In this document: positions 7,730 to 16,241 of the stretch, one piece after another
Numbering within the stretch: the stretch's first letter is position 1
Layout: the number at the start of each line of letters is the position of its first letter
Assembly: GCA_024280575.1 (NCBI GenBank)
Contig: JAJRPV010000044.1
Span: 38,798 to 102,797 of the forward strand
DNA length: 64,000 bases
From: Campylobacterales bacterium
GTDB lineage: Bacteria > Campylobacterota > Campylobacteria > Campylobacterales > Sulfurospirillaceae
Direction: 5' to 3'
Program-made: the position numbers and the translations under genes
Notes under the pieces: model-generated
Told to the model about the DNA's origin: nothing
What the model saw: the letters and a program-made list of their open reading frames with translations, nothing else
The model's database searches: none

Positions 7730-9798
7730 AATATATAAATACGGTCATCTTTGCGGTCTTGGCTTTTTTATATCTTTCGTTTTCTTCACATATAAATTTT
7801 TCAACTAACTTCATAGAGATATTTTTTTCGCAAAAGAGTCTGAAACTGTTTGATATTGCCAAGAAATTTGGTCTTTCAAATGAAATACTCATATCAAAAA
7901 AAGGTTTTGATAAAAAATCTCTTGATGAATTAAAAATCATAGCAAAAGAGTTGAAAAAGATACCCCAAATCTCAAAAGTTGAAGTCTCTTTTGGTATTTC
8001 AAATAAGATGAAAAGATATTTGAGAGAAAATTTTTATCTATTGGCCGATTTTAATAACACAAAAATTGCAAATAGCGATATAGAAAAAAAACTGCGGAAA
8101 ATCAAAGAAAATATATACAACTCTTTTATATACGAACCTGTAAATTCATATGATCCTTTAAGTTTATTTAAAACAGATTTTAAGCCTGAGAGTAAGTTGT
8201 TAAAACTGAAAAATTATGGATATGTTATCAAGGCTACAACAACCGTGAACACTTCAGATGCAACTGAAGCAAAAGTCGTTTATGATAAAATAAATATAAT
8301 CTTAAAGAGATATCCTGATACTATTGCCTATGCACCTTTTTTCTTTTTAGTTGAGAATTCTGCTCACATAAGGGGAGATGCGCAGATAATTATGCTGATT
8401 TCAACTATACTGCTTTTGATATTATATTTTATAATTTTAAAAAATCATAAATTATTTTTGAACGCTATTCTTGCCATCGCTAGTTCAGTTTTAAGTGCTA
8501 TTTTGCTAACTTCTCTTATATTTAAAAGCATCAGTATTCTGGCTCTGGTTTTTGGTATCAGTATCACTACGATTTCCATTGATTATATGTTTCACTACTA
8601 TTTTCATGGAGATTTTTCCAAAAAAAAGTTTTTACTTCAAAAACGAGTTTTTTTTGGTTTTCTTACAACTGTCGGCGTTTTTTTGATATTTAGTTTTATC
8701 AATATTGATTTGTTTAAACAATTAGCAATCTTTAGCGTCATATCTTTGAGTGTGGCATATGCTCTTTTCACCTGGGTTTTTGTCTATCTTGGGATTTCCC
8801 CTCCGGTTATAAAGAAAAGTAAAAGAAAACTTAAAAGCTTTAATCCTCTACATGTAGTAATTTTTTCTTTCATATTTTTGGGTTTTGCATACCACAATCT
8901 ACACTTTGACAATAACCTGAAAAACCTTGATTATCAAAACGATAAGCTTTTGGATTTGTCTAAAAAGTTCAACAGTATATCCCAAAGAGACAGGTATAAA
9001 AGTATTATAATTAAAGCCAAAACAAAAGAGTTGCTTTTGGAAAAGTATGAAAAAGTTTTGCAAATATATCCATCTATGTTAGGAGTCGGAAAGTTCGTAT
9101 TTAGTGATAAAAAATGCAAACAAAAACTCAATAAACTGAAAAGATATGATTTTGTTAGAGTTAAAAAATATATAGAGATATACTCTAAAAAGTTAGGTTT
9201 TAATGATACATTTAAAAATGCCTATAAAGGTGTGGACAAGTTAAAATGCAACATGAAAGTTTTGGATGATATGTATTTTAAAATTATAAAAGATTCCGGC
9301 AATTACTATACTTTGGCTCTTATAAACAAAGATTTGATAAAACCAAGTAAGTTATTTGAGACGGTTGATTTGGCAAAAAGTCTCTCATCTGACACCAAAA
9401 AAATGAAAGATACTCTGGAAAAATATATGTTTATGTCAATTGCATTTATATTCGCAGTTTTGTTTTTCACATATGGCCACGAGATGTTTTATCCTGCTAT
9501 CTATCTTCTTTTTCCGGTGAGCGTTGTGCTTTTTTCCATCTCCTTGCTTGGGAAAATCAATATAATGCATATCTTTGCACTTGTTATTTTGATTGCAATC
9601 AGTATAGATTATGGGATATACATGTACAAAACTCCGACCGTAGATGAAACAAAAATGGCTATAAAATATGCCCTTCTAAGTACATTTTTTGGTTTGGGGA
9701 TTTTGATTTTTAGTAGCACTGTAGCCCTGTACTCCATAGGTCTTGTGATCACTTTGGGAGTGGCATCAATTTTTCTTTTACTTTATGCGAGTTTATGA
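7726..9798 (+). CDS. MMPL/RND-family exporter of aryl-polyene cluster
   Basis: 690-aa inner-membrane exporter with the two-fold symmetry of RND proteins. One N-terminal helix and a periplasmic loop (about 25-215) are followed by a five-helix block, a second periplasmic loop and another five-helix block. The repeated membrane motif shows in both halves: TTISIDYMFHYYF and IAISIDYGIYMYK. It should move the polyene or polyene-lipid towards the outer membrane, working with the LolA-like protein whose gene overlaps its start by 4 bp. It is somewhat shorter than many MMPL exporters, the second block ending soon after the last helix. Confidence 0.8.
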   Translation: MKYINTVIFAVLAFLYLSFSSHINFSTNFIEIFFSQKSLKLFDIAKKFGLSNEILISKKGFDKKSLDELKIIAKELKKIPQISKVEVSFGISNKMKRYLRENFYLLADFNNTKIANSDIEKKLRKIKENIYNSFIYEPVNSYDPLSLFKTDFKPESKLLKLKNYGYVIKATTTVNTSDATEAKVVYDKINIILKRYPDTIAYAPFFFLVENSAHIRGDAQIIMLISTILLLILYFIILKNHKLFLNAILAIASSVLSAILLTSLIFKSISILALVFGISITTISIDYMFHYYFHGDFSKKKFLLQKRVFFGFLTTVGVFLIFSFINIDLFKQLAIFSVISLSVAYALFTWVFVYLGISPPVIKKSKRKLKSFNPLHVVIFSFIFLGFAYHNLHFDNNLKNLDYQNDKLLDLSKKFNSISQRDRYKSIIIKAKTKELLLEKYEKVLQIYPSMLGVGKFVFSDKKCKQKLNKLKRYDFVRVKKYIEIYSKKLGFNDTFKNAYKGVDKLKCNMKVLDDMYFKIIKDSGNYYTLALINKDLIKPSKLFETVDLAKSLSSDTKKMKDTLEKYMFMSIAFIFAVLFFTYGHEMFYPAIYLLFPVSVVLFSISLLGKINIMHIFALVILIAISIDYGIYMYKTPTVDETKMAIKYALLSTFFGLGILIFSSTVALYSIGLVITLGVASIFLLLYASL

Positions 9799-9804
9799 TA
9801 AAAT
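9799..9804 (+). promoter_or_regulatory. Possible extended -10 promoter before acyl-activating gene
   Basis: TATGATAAAAT reads as an extended -10 (TG, one base, TAAAAT) about 27 bp before the ATG at 9831. It would provide an internal start for the second half of the pigment operon. No clear -35 box is visible. Confidence 0.35.
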
Positions 9805-9830
9805 TAATTAAGATATAAAGAAGGCAATAA

Positions 9831-10979
9831 ATGAAGATATACGATATGGATAACAAGCGTTATATGGATATAAAAGAGGTAAAAAATCCCAAAACCAAAG
9901 TTGAGCAACTCTCACATGTACTGCACTGTTTTGAAAATGATATTTTTGAGATAGTCTATGACAAATCCCAGCCGGCATTAGTCAAGTATATCGAATCTCT
10001 AGATCAAAATATATTATATCAAGACGGTATGCAATTTTTATACTTTACATCAGGCACAACAGGTCTTCCAACAGGAGTTTTTAAAACAAAGAAAAATTCT
10101 ATTAAGCAAGCAGAAGCACTTTTGAAAACACTTGGAGATAGGAAATTTAACAGAGTTGTGACAACTGTTCCGTTTGTGCATATTTATGGTGTGGATATTG
10201 GAGCAGTGGTACCAAAATTTTTGGATATAGATGTCTGGACTAAAGAGAATTTTTTACCCGAAGAGTTAGCAATAGAGGCTGAAAAAGAGGGAACTTTAAT
10301 CGTTACGACTCCCGTATTTATAAAAGCACTTAACAGGATAAAAAAAGATACAGATTTAAGCGGATCATTTTTTTTGACTTCAACGGCTCCTGTACCTAAA
10401 GAAGACGGCAAAGAGTTTCATGAACGATACAAGACTTCCGTTTCGCAACTTTTTGCTTCGACAGAAACAGGATTGATGGCTCATAAGACAGATGATGAGC
10501 AGATATTAAACACTTACGAGGGAGTCAATATCAGTGAAAAATATAGTATGCTCAGAGTTTCATCTCCTTTTCTTGCCCAGAAAATTCTAAAAGACGGTGT
10601 CGTAGAAGATGTTAAACCTCCTTTTCAAACAGAAGATATCGTAGAAATCTTAGATGACAAGCAGTTTAAGCTTTTAGGTAGAAGTTCAAATTTGGCAAAG
10701 ATTGCAGGTAAGAGAATTTCAACTCAACAAATCGAAGGTATTATAGAGGCGATGGATGGTATAGATTGCGCTTTGATAAAAATCAGAAGAGATGACAGGG
10801 CTCTAAAAGACGAGATTTTAGATATATATGTGGAATCAAAAGAGGGACTTGATGCAAAAAATCTAAGGAAAATATTAAAAGAGCATTTTGGCTCTATGAA
10901 TATAGCATTTAAGATATTTAATAATATGAAAATAGTAAGAAGTTCAGTCGGCAAAAAGATTGGTTTTAAAGAGTTATAG
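9831..10979 (+). CDS. AMP-dependent acyl/aryl-activating enzyme (ApeH-like)
   Basis: 382-aa adenylate-forming ligase. The phosphate-binding signature is YFTSGTTGLPTGVFKT (about residue 66-81), the aromatic/Gly region reads STETGLMA, and the Asp-containing hinge is near QTEDIVEIL with LLGRSSNLAKIAGKRIS following. It should adenylate an aromatic acid, probably the ammonia-lyase product, and load it on the ACP encoded just downstream. At about 380 aa it is shorter than the usual 450-550 aa of the superfamily, with a reduced N-terminal subdomain. A role as starter-unit loader is inferred from ApeH in characterised clusters. Confidence 0.78.
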   Translation: MKIYDMDNKRYMDIKEVKNPKTKVEQLSHVLHCFENDIFEIVYDKSQPALVKYIESLDQNILYQDGMQFLYFTSGTTGLPTGVFKTKKNSIKQAEALLKTLGDRKFNRVVTTVPFVHIYGVDIGAVVPKFLDIDVWTKENFLPEELAIEAEKEGTLIVTTPVFIKALNRIKKDTDLSGSFFLTSTAPVPKEDGKEFHERYKTSVSQLFASTETGLMAHKTDDEQILNTYEGVNISEKYSMLRVSSPFLAQKILKDGVVEDVKPPFQTEDIVEILDDKQFKLLGRSSNLAKIAGKRISTQQIEGIIEAMDGIDCALIKIRRDDRALKDEILDIYVESKEGLDAKNLRKILKEHFGSMNIAFKIFNNMKIVRSSVGKKIGFKEL

Positions 10980-10981
10980 TG

Positions 10982-10987
10982 TATAAT
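10982..10987 (+). promoter_or_regulatory. Possible -10 box upstream of ACP gene
   Basis: A consensus TATAAT lies 26 bp before the TTG start of the acyl carrier protein gene, immediately after the stop of the preceding gene. No -35 element is obvious. Confidence 0.4.
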
Positions 10988-11012
10988 ACGAAAAAAATTA
11001 ACGGAGAATATT

Positions 11013-11279
11013 TTGATAACAACAGGTGAATTAAAAGAAAAACTTATAGCAGGTCTTGGACTTGAAGATATGGGCATAGACGAAATTGACGATGATATGG
11101 CACTTTTCGGAGACGATGGATTAGGGCTTGATAGTGTAGATGCGATAGAATTAACACTCATAATCGAGAAAGAGTTCGGAGTCAAGATAAAAGATATGAG
11201 TGAAAGTGAAAATATTTTTTCAAGTCCAAATACACTCGTTGCATATATAAATGAACAGCAAGAGTTGGATAAAAAATAG
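11013..11279 (+). CDS. Acyl carrier protein of aryl-polyene cluster
   Basis: 88-aa ACP. The phosphopantetheine attachment Ser is in GLGLDSVDAIEL (about residue 41), followed by the acidic helix typical of ACPs. It carries the growing polyene as a thioester. The start is TTG, supported by ACGGAG at suitable spacing. It lies between the acyl-activating enzyme and the dehydratase genes. Characterised APE systems use two ACPs; a second one, if present, is outside the window. Confidence 0.9.
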   Translation: MITTGELKEKLIAGLGLEDMGIDEIDDDMALFGDDGLGLDSVDAIELTLIIEKEFGVKIKDMSESENIFSSPNTLVAYINEQQELDKK

Positions 11280-11282
11280 TAT

Positions 11283-11639
11283 ATGTCAGCATTTTTAATA
11301 CCACATTTAGCGCCTGTCAGATTTGTAAAAGCTCTTATTGACTCAGATGAAAAAAGTGCATCGGTAAAAATAGGTTTTGATGATATTCCAACTTTTGGTA
11401 TGCTTATCGAGGCGGCAGTGCAGAGTTCTTCAGGAATTATTGATGATAAAAATGATGGCAAGATGGGTTTCTTGGTCTCCCTTAAAAATGTAAAACTTCT
11501 AAAAAATATAGATTCAAATAAATACACTGTAAAAGTAGAATTAATTCATATGTTAGATAATTTTAAATCTCTTTCATTTCAAACTATTAAAGATGATGCA
11601 GTAGTGGCAAAAGGTATGTTTTCGATTATGCTCAGATAG
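11283..11639 (+). CDS. Hot-dog 3-hydroxyacyl-ACP dehydratase-like (ApeI/ApeP type)
   Basis: 118-aa single hot-dog domain protein. PHLAPVRFVKAL near the N-terminus matches the PHRxPM-type segment with the catalytic His, and MLIEAAVQSSSG matches the hot-dog helix that carries the acidic residue. It should dehydrate the 3-hydroxyacyl-ACP to build the conjugated double bonds. In Xenorhabdus two such proteins form a heterodimer; only one is seen here. It starts 3 bp after the ACP gene and is the last gene of the pigment operon in this window; the gene beyond is on the opposite strand. Confidence 0.72.
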   Translation: MSAFLIPHLAPVRFVKALIDSDEKSASVKIGFDDIPTFGMLIEAAVQSSSGIIDDKNDGKMGFLVSLKNVKLLKNIDSNKYTVKVELIHMLDNFKSLSFQTIKDDAVVAKGMFSIMLR

Positions 11640-11664
11640 ATTTTAAAACTATCGGAGCATAAAA

Positions 11665-12609
11665 TTATCTTCTTATGAGCTGAGTATCCCCAAGTTTTGC
11701 ACCATCATAAGGGTTTTTTAGCCAAATTGCTACATCTTTTCCTAAGGCTTTTGCGATTCTGCCAAGAACTGAGCAAGAACTTCTATATGCTCCAAAATAT
11801 CCACCGCCAGATAATCTTGCCGCTTCAAAAGTATAATATACCTTTTTGCCTTTTACTATTGCTCCTGAGATAACTACAAATTTATTGTGTCCCGTGAAAG
11901 CATTGCCGGCGCTTACTGCTTCTTCTATTTGGACTTTTAGTTGGAGATTGTTTCTTTTGATTTTGCGCTTGACTCTGACATTAAGGCCATTATTTAGGGA
12001 GTTTTTCACTATATTATTTGACAATGCTTTAGGTAAAGTGCACTCTTCTTTGATATTTCTTGGAACATTTGATTTTGGTGAATAGTCAACCAAAGGTTTT
12101 ATGTATATGGTTTTACCGCTTAGATTTATGCCGGAATGTTTTTTATGTGCTCTCTTCTTTTTAGATTTTGCAGTCATCGCAACTGGTTTATTGTTTGAGG
12201 CATTTGACATACCGATATTTGATAACTCATAATTTATATTTTCCTGAAGTAGTCTTACCCATTTGTTGTAGCTTGGATGTATGGAATTGTCTGCGGGATT
12301 ATACTTCATATTTCGGCTGTTTTTATAACTGATTTTATAGCCATAAGCATTATAATTTATATTTACCGCAACAAAATATTTATTCCTTACCAATATAGTG
12401 GCAACCATCAAACCGTTTCTAATTTTTCTTATATCCCATCCTTTTCTTTGGGCACCGTCTCTGATGGCTCTGGCTATTTTGTTTGTTGACACTCTTTTTT
12501 GAAAATATCGAGAGTTATCAAAAGTTTGTATGGAGTTTGTTCTTGCACATCCTGTGATAAACAGACTAAAAATAGCAACGGAAACTATAAACTTTAAAAT
12601 TATTTTCAT
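11665..12609 (-). CDS. Putative outer-membrane lipoprotein, family not recognised
   Basis: I place the start at ATG 12609, preceded by AAGGTGGG, rather than at 12636. This gives the lipoprotein signal MKIILKFIVSVAIFSLFITGC with lipobox FITGC and mature Cys at residue 21. The mature part seems to have two regions: an N-terminal part with VAVNINYNAYGYKISY and a C-terminal part after the basic linker KSKKKRAHKKHS that contains KVQIEEAVSAG and RLSGGGYFGAYRSSC. I do not recognise either as a named family. The gene converges on the pigment operon with a 25-bp gap. Confidence 0.65.
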   Translation of the reverse strand: MKIILKFIVSVAIFSLFITGCARTNSIQTFDNSRYFQKRVSTNKIARAIRDGAQRKGWDIRKIRNGLMVATILVRNKYFVAVNINYNAYGYKISYKNSRNMKYNPADNSIHPSYNKWVRLLQENINYELSNIGMSNASNNKPVAMTAKSKKKRAHKKHSGINLSGKTIYIKPLVDYSPKSNVPRNIKEECTLPKALSNNIVKNSLNNGLNVRVKRKIKRNNLQLKVQIEEAVSAGNAFTGHNKFVVISGAIVKGKKVYYTFEAARLSGGGYFGAYRSSCSVLGRIAKALGKDVAIWLKNPYDGAKLGDTQLIRR

Positions 12610-12636
12610 TATCCCACCTTTTAGAATTTTTATCAA

Positions 12637-13884
12637 TTATATTGAAAAATTAGTTAATATTTTATTATTGTAAGAATTTATCATATCCTTTTCCATCTCT
12701 TCGTTTGAGCTGTATTCATAACCGAATACATCTTTCCATAAGCTGTGGTCTTCCATGCAGAGATAAAAATAGACTTTTTTATGCCAAGGTTCAAATGCTT
12801 CATAAACCCCTTGGAACATCTCTACCTTTGTTTCGAGCGGATATGAAAATTTTCCACTTGCATCGATTAACGGCATTTGCAAAATTTTACTTTTAAAATT
12901 TCTCTGACGCAGCTTTTTTATGACAGGTTTTATGAAAGTAAGAGTTCCCATAGAGACTAAAACTACTTCTTTACTCTTAAAAGTTTTTATCAAAGTTTTC
13001 ACAATATCTTTATAATCATCTAAATAATTTTCATACACAACGATTGGATGAAAGTGAAAACCGACAAGCACACCTTTGTCTGCCAAAGCTCTGGCACTGC
13101 CAATTCGTTCATCAAGTGAAGCGCTTAAGTGTTCTTCGTTTTCTATGATAGTTGTGGGATTTAGTGACCAGGTGCAGAGTATATTTTTTGGCACATCATT
13201 TTCCAAAAGATATTTGATATTTTTAGACTTGCTTTTTAACTCCAGTATGACATTTGGATTATTGCTTGCAAAATCAAAAAGAGCTTCCATAATGCCTTCT
13301 TTGTTTCCCCAAAGAAGTGAATCAGAGCTCTGTCCTGTACCTATGTGATAGTTTTTATTTGGATCTAGCTTTAGATTTTTAAGTTTTTTGGCAAAATTAT
13401 TGTCAAATGTTATCTTGTTTTCATTGTAAAAAGATTGGATAGAACAGTAAGAACAATCAAATCCACAACTCTCAACAGCATCCAAAGTCATAAGATTGCA
13501 ACATCTGGTTTTTGGCGATGCCACGGGACATTTTCCAAGCCCAAGCTCTTTTTTGTCATTTTGGATAAAACTAATTTTCCTTGAATTGTCATACTTTGCG
13601 GAAGTAGCAAAACTCTTGTAGCTTTTAGGTCTGTTTTTGAGATTTTCCCAAATTTTCCTTACAAGTATAAAAGTTTTCTTCCTGTTTTCTTTGTCTTCCC
13701 ATATCTCATAAACTCTTTTTTCATCCCACATATCAAAGTCGATACTCATATCAATCAACTGTTTCAACTCTTGAAAAGAAAAGCCGAACCTCAAAGCCTT
13801 TTCTTTTATGAATTCTCGTGTTTTTGAGTCAAGTTGCAAGAAGTAGGTATTTTTTATATTTTTTTCAACTTTCTCTTTAAACAT
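12637..13884 (-). CDS. SPL-family radical SAM protein (spore photoproduct lyase-like)
   Basis: 415-aa radical SAM protein. The cluster-binding motif CGFDCSYC (Cx3Cx2C) follows CCNLMTLDAVES, as in spore photoproduct lyase homologues. The rest forms the expected partial TIM barrel, with NVILELKSKS and LVGFHFHPI as recognisable core strands. Spore photoproduct lyase repairs a thymine dimer in sporulating Firmicutes; this organism shows no sporulation genes, so the substrate is probably different or a related DNA lesion. The gene start overlaps the corrected 3' end of the upstream nucleosidase-like gene. Confidence 0.75.
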   Translation of the reverse strand: MFKEKVEKNIKNTYFLQLDSKTREFIKEKALRFGFSFQELKQLIDMSIDFDMWDEKRVYEIWEDKENRKKTFILVRKIWENLKNRPKSYKSFATSAKYDNSRKISFIQNDKKELGLGKCPVASPKTRCCNLMTLDAVESCGFDCSYCSIQSFYNENKITFDNNFAKKLKNLKLDPNKNYHIGTGQSSDSLLWGNKEGIMEALFDFASNNPNVILELKSKSKNIKYLLENDVPKNILCTWSLNPTTIIENEEHLSASLDERIGSARALADKGVLVGFHFHPIVVYENYLDDYKDIVKTLIKTFKSKEVVLVSMGTLTFIKPVIKKLRQRNFKSKILQMPLIDASGKFSYPLETKVEMFQGVYEAFEPWHKKVYFYLCMEDHSLWKDVFGYEYSSNEEMEKDMINSYNNKILTNFSI

Positions 13885-14397
13885 ATTTTTCCCATTTTTT
13901 TATACTGTTTTTTATCAAGTTTTCAACAAACTTTTTTCGGGTATAGTTGTATCCAAATAATCTGAAACTACCTTGAAGATGTAAATATTCTCAGCCCCCA
14001 ACGACTTTTTGCAAATCTCAAGAAAGCTGAATGATTCCATATCTACCAAAGTAGTATCAAGCTCATTCTTATCATCAAGCGATTTAGAAACAGAAGTTAT
14101 ATCCGTTGTATCTATATCGTCAAGCTTATGATTTATGCAAAACAGGGAGCCAATTTCAATTTTTTTATCTTTGCACCCTGCTATCCCTATATTCACAGCT
14201 TTTTCAATCCCAAATCTTTTTAAAATATCCCCTACATGTAGAGTATTTTTTGCTCCCATACCACTGACTATAAGAAGAATATGATTCTTGATATAAATTC
14301 TATAAGGCTTTTTCTGTAAGCACTGCATTTTAAAATATTCTATCAAAGGTTTAGCTTCGGCAAAAAGTGCAGTATGGATTAATGTGTATTTATTCAT
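13877..14397 (-). pseudogene. Nucleosidase/phosphorylase-family protein, frameshifted near its 3' end
   Basis: A short relative of MTA/SAH nucleosidase and purine phosphorylases. VSGMGAKNTLHVGDIL, NIGIAGCKD and the VDMESFSF motif (the Met-Glu pair that holds the ribose) are visible, with KVVSDYLD near the end. The track ORF ends at 13915 with LLKT. Adding one T to the gTTgaa near 13925 continues the frame as ENLIKNSIKKWEKYV and stops at 13877, overlapping the SPL gene. Without it about 15 residues are lost. A second, full-length member of the family (mtn) is at 40437. The substrate of this one is unknown. Confidence 0.6.
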
Positions 14398-14483
14398 ATA
14401 GAGATTATATCAATATTTTAATAAGAATTTCTATATAATACTTACGCCTTATCAACTTGAATCACAGGTTTTTTAACAAATCA

Positions 14484-14521
14484 AACTTTAAGAGACCGCT
14501 GCGCAGCGGTCTCTTAAAGTT
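14484..14521. terminator. Perfect 38-bp palindrome, likely bidirectional terminator
   Basis: Two 19-bp arms without mismatch (AACTTTAAGAGACCGCTGC and its complement). The AAG/CTT outer stem and GC-rich centre suit a strong hairpin. It lies in a 200-bp gap between the permease and nucleosidase genes, both on the minus strand. The core AAGAGACC is shared with hairpins at 41889 and 45023. Confidence 0.65.
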
Positions 14522-14597
14522 GCAAGTTATTAAAATGCTTTCTTTAGCTATCTAAAAAAAATTAAAGTTTAACTCAGACTATTTTATCTGCTAAGCA

Positions 14598-15797
14598 CTA
14601 TATCTTTTTAAAATATGTAAATACAAATAATCCTATGATTGTTAATAATATAAAAATATTTGAAAATAGTAAAATTGTAAAAAATAGCAGAGCTAACAAT
14701 ACAGCACCATTTTTCAAAAAACCTTTTTCAAATAATATTATAGCTGTGATCAGTCCTATGATCGCATTTGCTATAAAAAAACCATCAGCAAAGGCTACCA
14801 GATTTTCTAAGCTTAAATAATCTATATAAACTAAAGCAAGAATTATAAAGTATATAAGTGATAAAGAATTCAGCGCTCCAATCGGTGTACCGTTTTTTGA
14901 ATGCTTTGATGTATAAGGCGTGAGATGTAAAGATGAGATAAGTCTGGCAACTCCTCCCACAAAGAGGATGAGAGTGCCGATACATAAGACCACGGATACA
15001 CTCGTAAGAATAATTTGTGAGTAGTCATTAAATATAGGCTCAATAAGCCATACTAATTTAAAAGATGAATTTTTCTCTCCAAAATCTCCAAAACATACTG
15101 CTAGTGCTATGAGAAAATAGACCAAAGAAACAATAACCGCAGAAAATATAACTGCTTTTGTCAGTGTTTTTGCATCTTTTACTTCATTTGAATAATTTCC
15201 TATAATCTCCCATCCGACTATAGCCCAAAAGACAAGCATAAAAGAGTGGCCAATCTCACCAATGTTTATGCTTGGAAGTACAAATTTAAAGCTCTCTACC
15301 TGTAGTAAAATATCTATACTGGATATCAGAAAAATGATAGTTATCGTAGAGGTAACGATAAGCATCAACTTGCCTAAAAAATCTATTTTTATCAAAAGCA
15401 TAATATATGTAAGAAGATATATAAAAAAACTTAGAGTGACAATCGAAGTATTTGGAAAATAATCGGTTATAAAGTTAGCGGCAACCAATAAAACAGCGAC
15501 AGGCCCGAAAAATACAGCACAGACAAGGTATAGTGAAGTTAATAATTGATACTTTTTACCCATAGCTGCTTTAGTAGCCAACTAAACGCCGCCATCGCCC
15601 GGGTATAAAATCGAAAGTTTCCCGAAAACTAACGCAAATATAAAACCAAGCACAAGAATACAAGACCATATAACCAAAGAGTAATTTCCGATGGCATTAT
15701 ATAAAAGAGGTGGAAGAAGAATCACTCCGGAGCCCAAAATAGGACCTATTATGAGCCCTGAGAGTGTAAGGGTGTTTAGTTTTGTGCTTTTTTTCAA
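14598..15797 (-). pseudogene. APC-superfamily amino acid permease, interrupted by in-frame TAG
   Basis: Polytopic transporter with about 10-12 helices. The first helix carries the glycine-rich LIIGPILGSGVILLPP typical of APC permeases, and WAIVGWEIIGNYSNEV fits helix 6. The frame is open across 15582-15584 apart from one TAG between YPGDGGV and LATKAAMGKKYQ, so the track splits it into two ORFs. A single base change would restore it. I suggest TTG 15797 as start (GGAAAGGA upstream), although ATG 15812 is possible. It follows arsR closely on the same strand and is probably co-transcribed with it. The substrate cannot be read from the sequence. Confidence 0.75.
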
Positions 15798-15846
15798 AAA
15801 TATCCTTTCCATATAGGAGGTATATTGTATCCAAAAGTATTTCAAA

Positions 15847-16155
15847 CTATTTTTTCTTACAAACTATCAACTTGGGCAGAGATGAAAGATTTTCTTTCAT
15901 CTCTTTTTCCCAACACTTCAAAACAGGGTCTGTCTTCCTAGATATAGAGTAATATACCCACTGTTTATTTTGAGTGGTTGTTAATATTTTGGCTTCTCTC
16001 ATTCGTTTTAAATGCCTTGATACTAATGGTTGCGATAGATTTAAGGTATCGCATATCTCGCAAACACACAACTCTTTATCTCTTAAAAGAAGGGCAAATA
16101 TATCAAGTCTGTTTTTATCACTGAATATTTTAGCTACTGTTACTAATCTTTGCAT
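15847..16155 (-). CDS. arsR: ArsR-family arsenic-responsive repressor
   Basis: About 102 aa from ATG 16155, which has AAGGAG at good spacing; the track start at 16191 is upstream of any ribosome site. It is a winged-helix repressor: ELCVCEICD carries the Cys-x-Cys-x2-Cys trio that binds As(III)/Sb(III) in E. coli ArsR, and NLSQPLVSRHLKRM is the recognition helix. It is divergent from a permease of the ArsP family, and the gap between them contains overlapping palindromes that suit dimeric binding. Arsenite or methylarsenite binding should release DNA and induce the permease and its own operon. Confidence 0.88.
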   Translation of the reverse strand: MQRLVTVAKIFSDKNRLDIFALLLRDKELCVCEICDTLNLSQPLVSRHLKRMREAKILTTTQNKQWVYYSISRKTDPVLKCWEKEMKENLSSLPKLIVCKKK

Positions 16156-16179
16156 CAATTTAAGCTCCTTTAAAGCAAA

Positions 16180-16217
16180 GTTATATAACAATTTAGTTAT
16201 ATAACAATATTGTTATA
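16180..16217. promoter_or_regulatory. Palindromic ArsR operator between arsR and arsP-like gene
   Basis: GTTATATAAC occurs twice (16180-16189 and 16196-16205), each a palindrome. The second overlaps TATAACAATATTGTTATA (16200-16217), an 18-bp perfect palindrome. The sites lie between the divergent starts of arsR and the permease and could also hold the two promoters. Confidence 0.75.
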
Positions 16218-16241
16218 TATTTTAGCATAAAGGATAGAAAA

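Noticed and set aside
15797-15830. CCTCC near the permease start as a ribosome site
   Set aside because: On the minus strand it reads as the complement of a ribosome site, so it cannot serve the permease gene.
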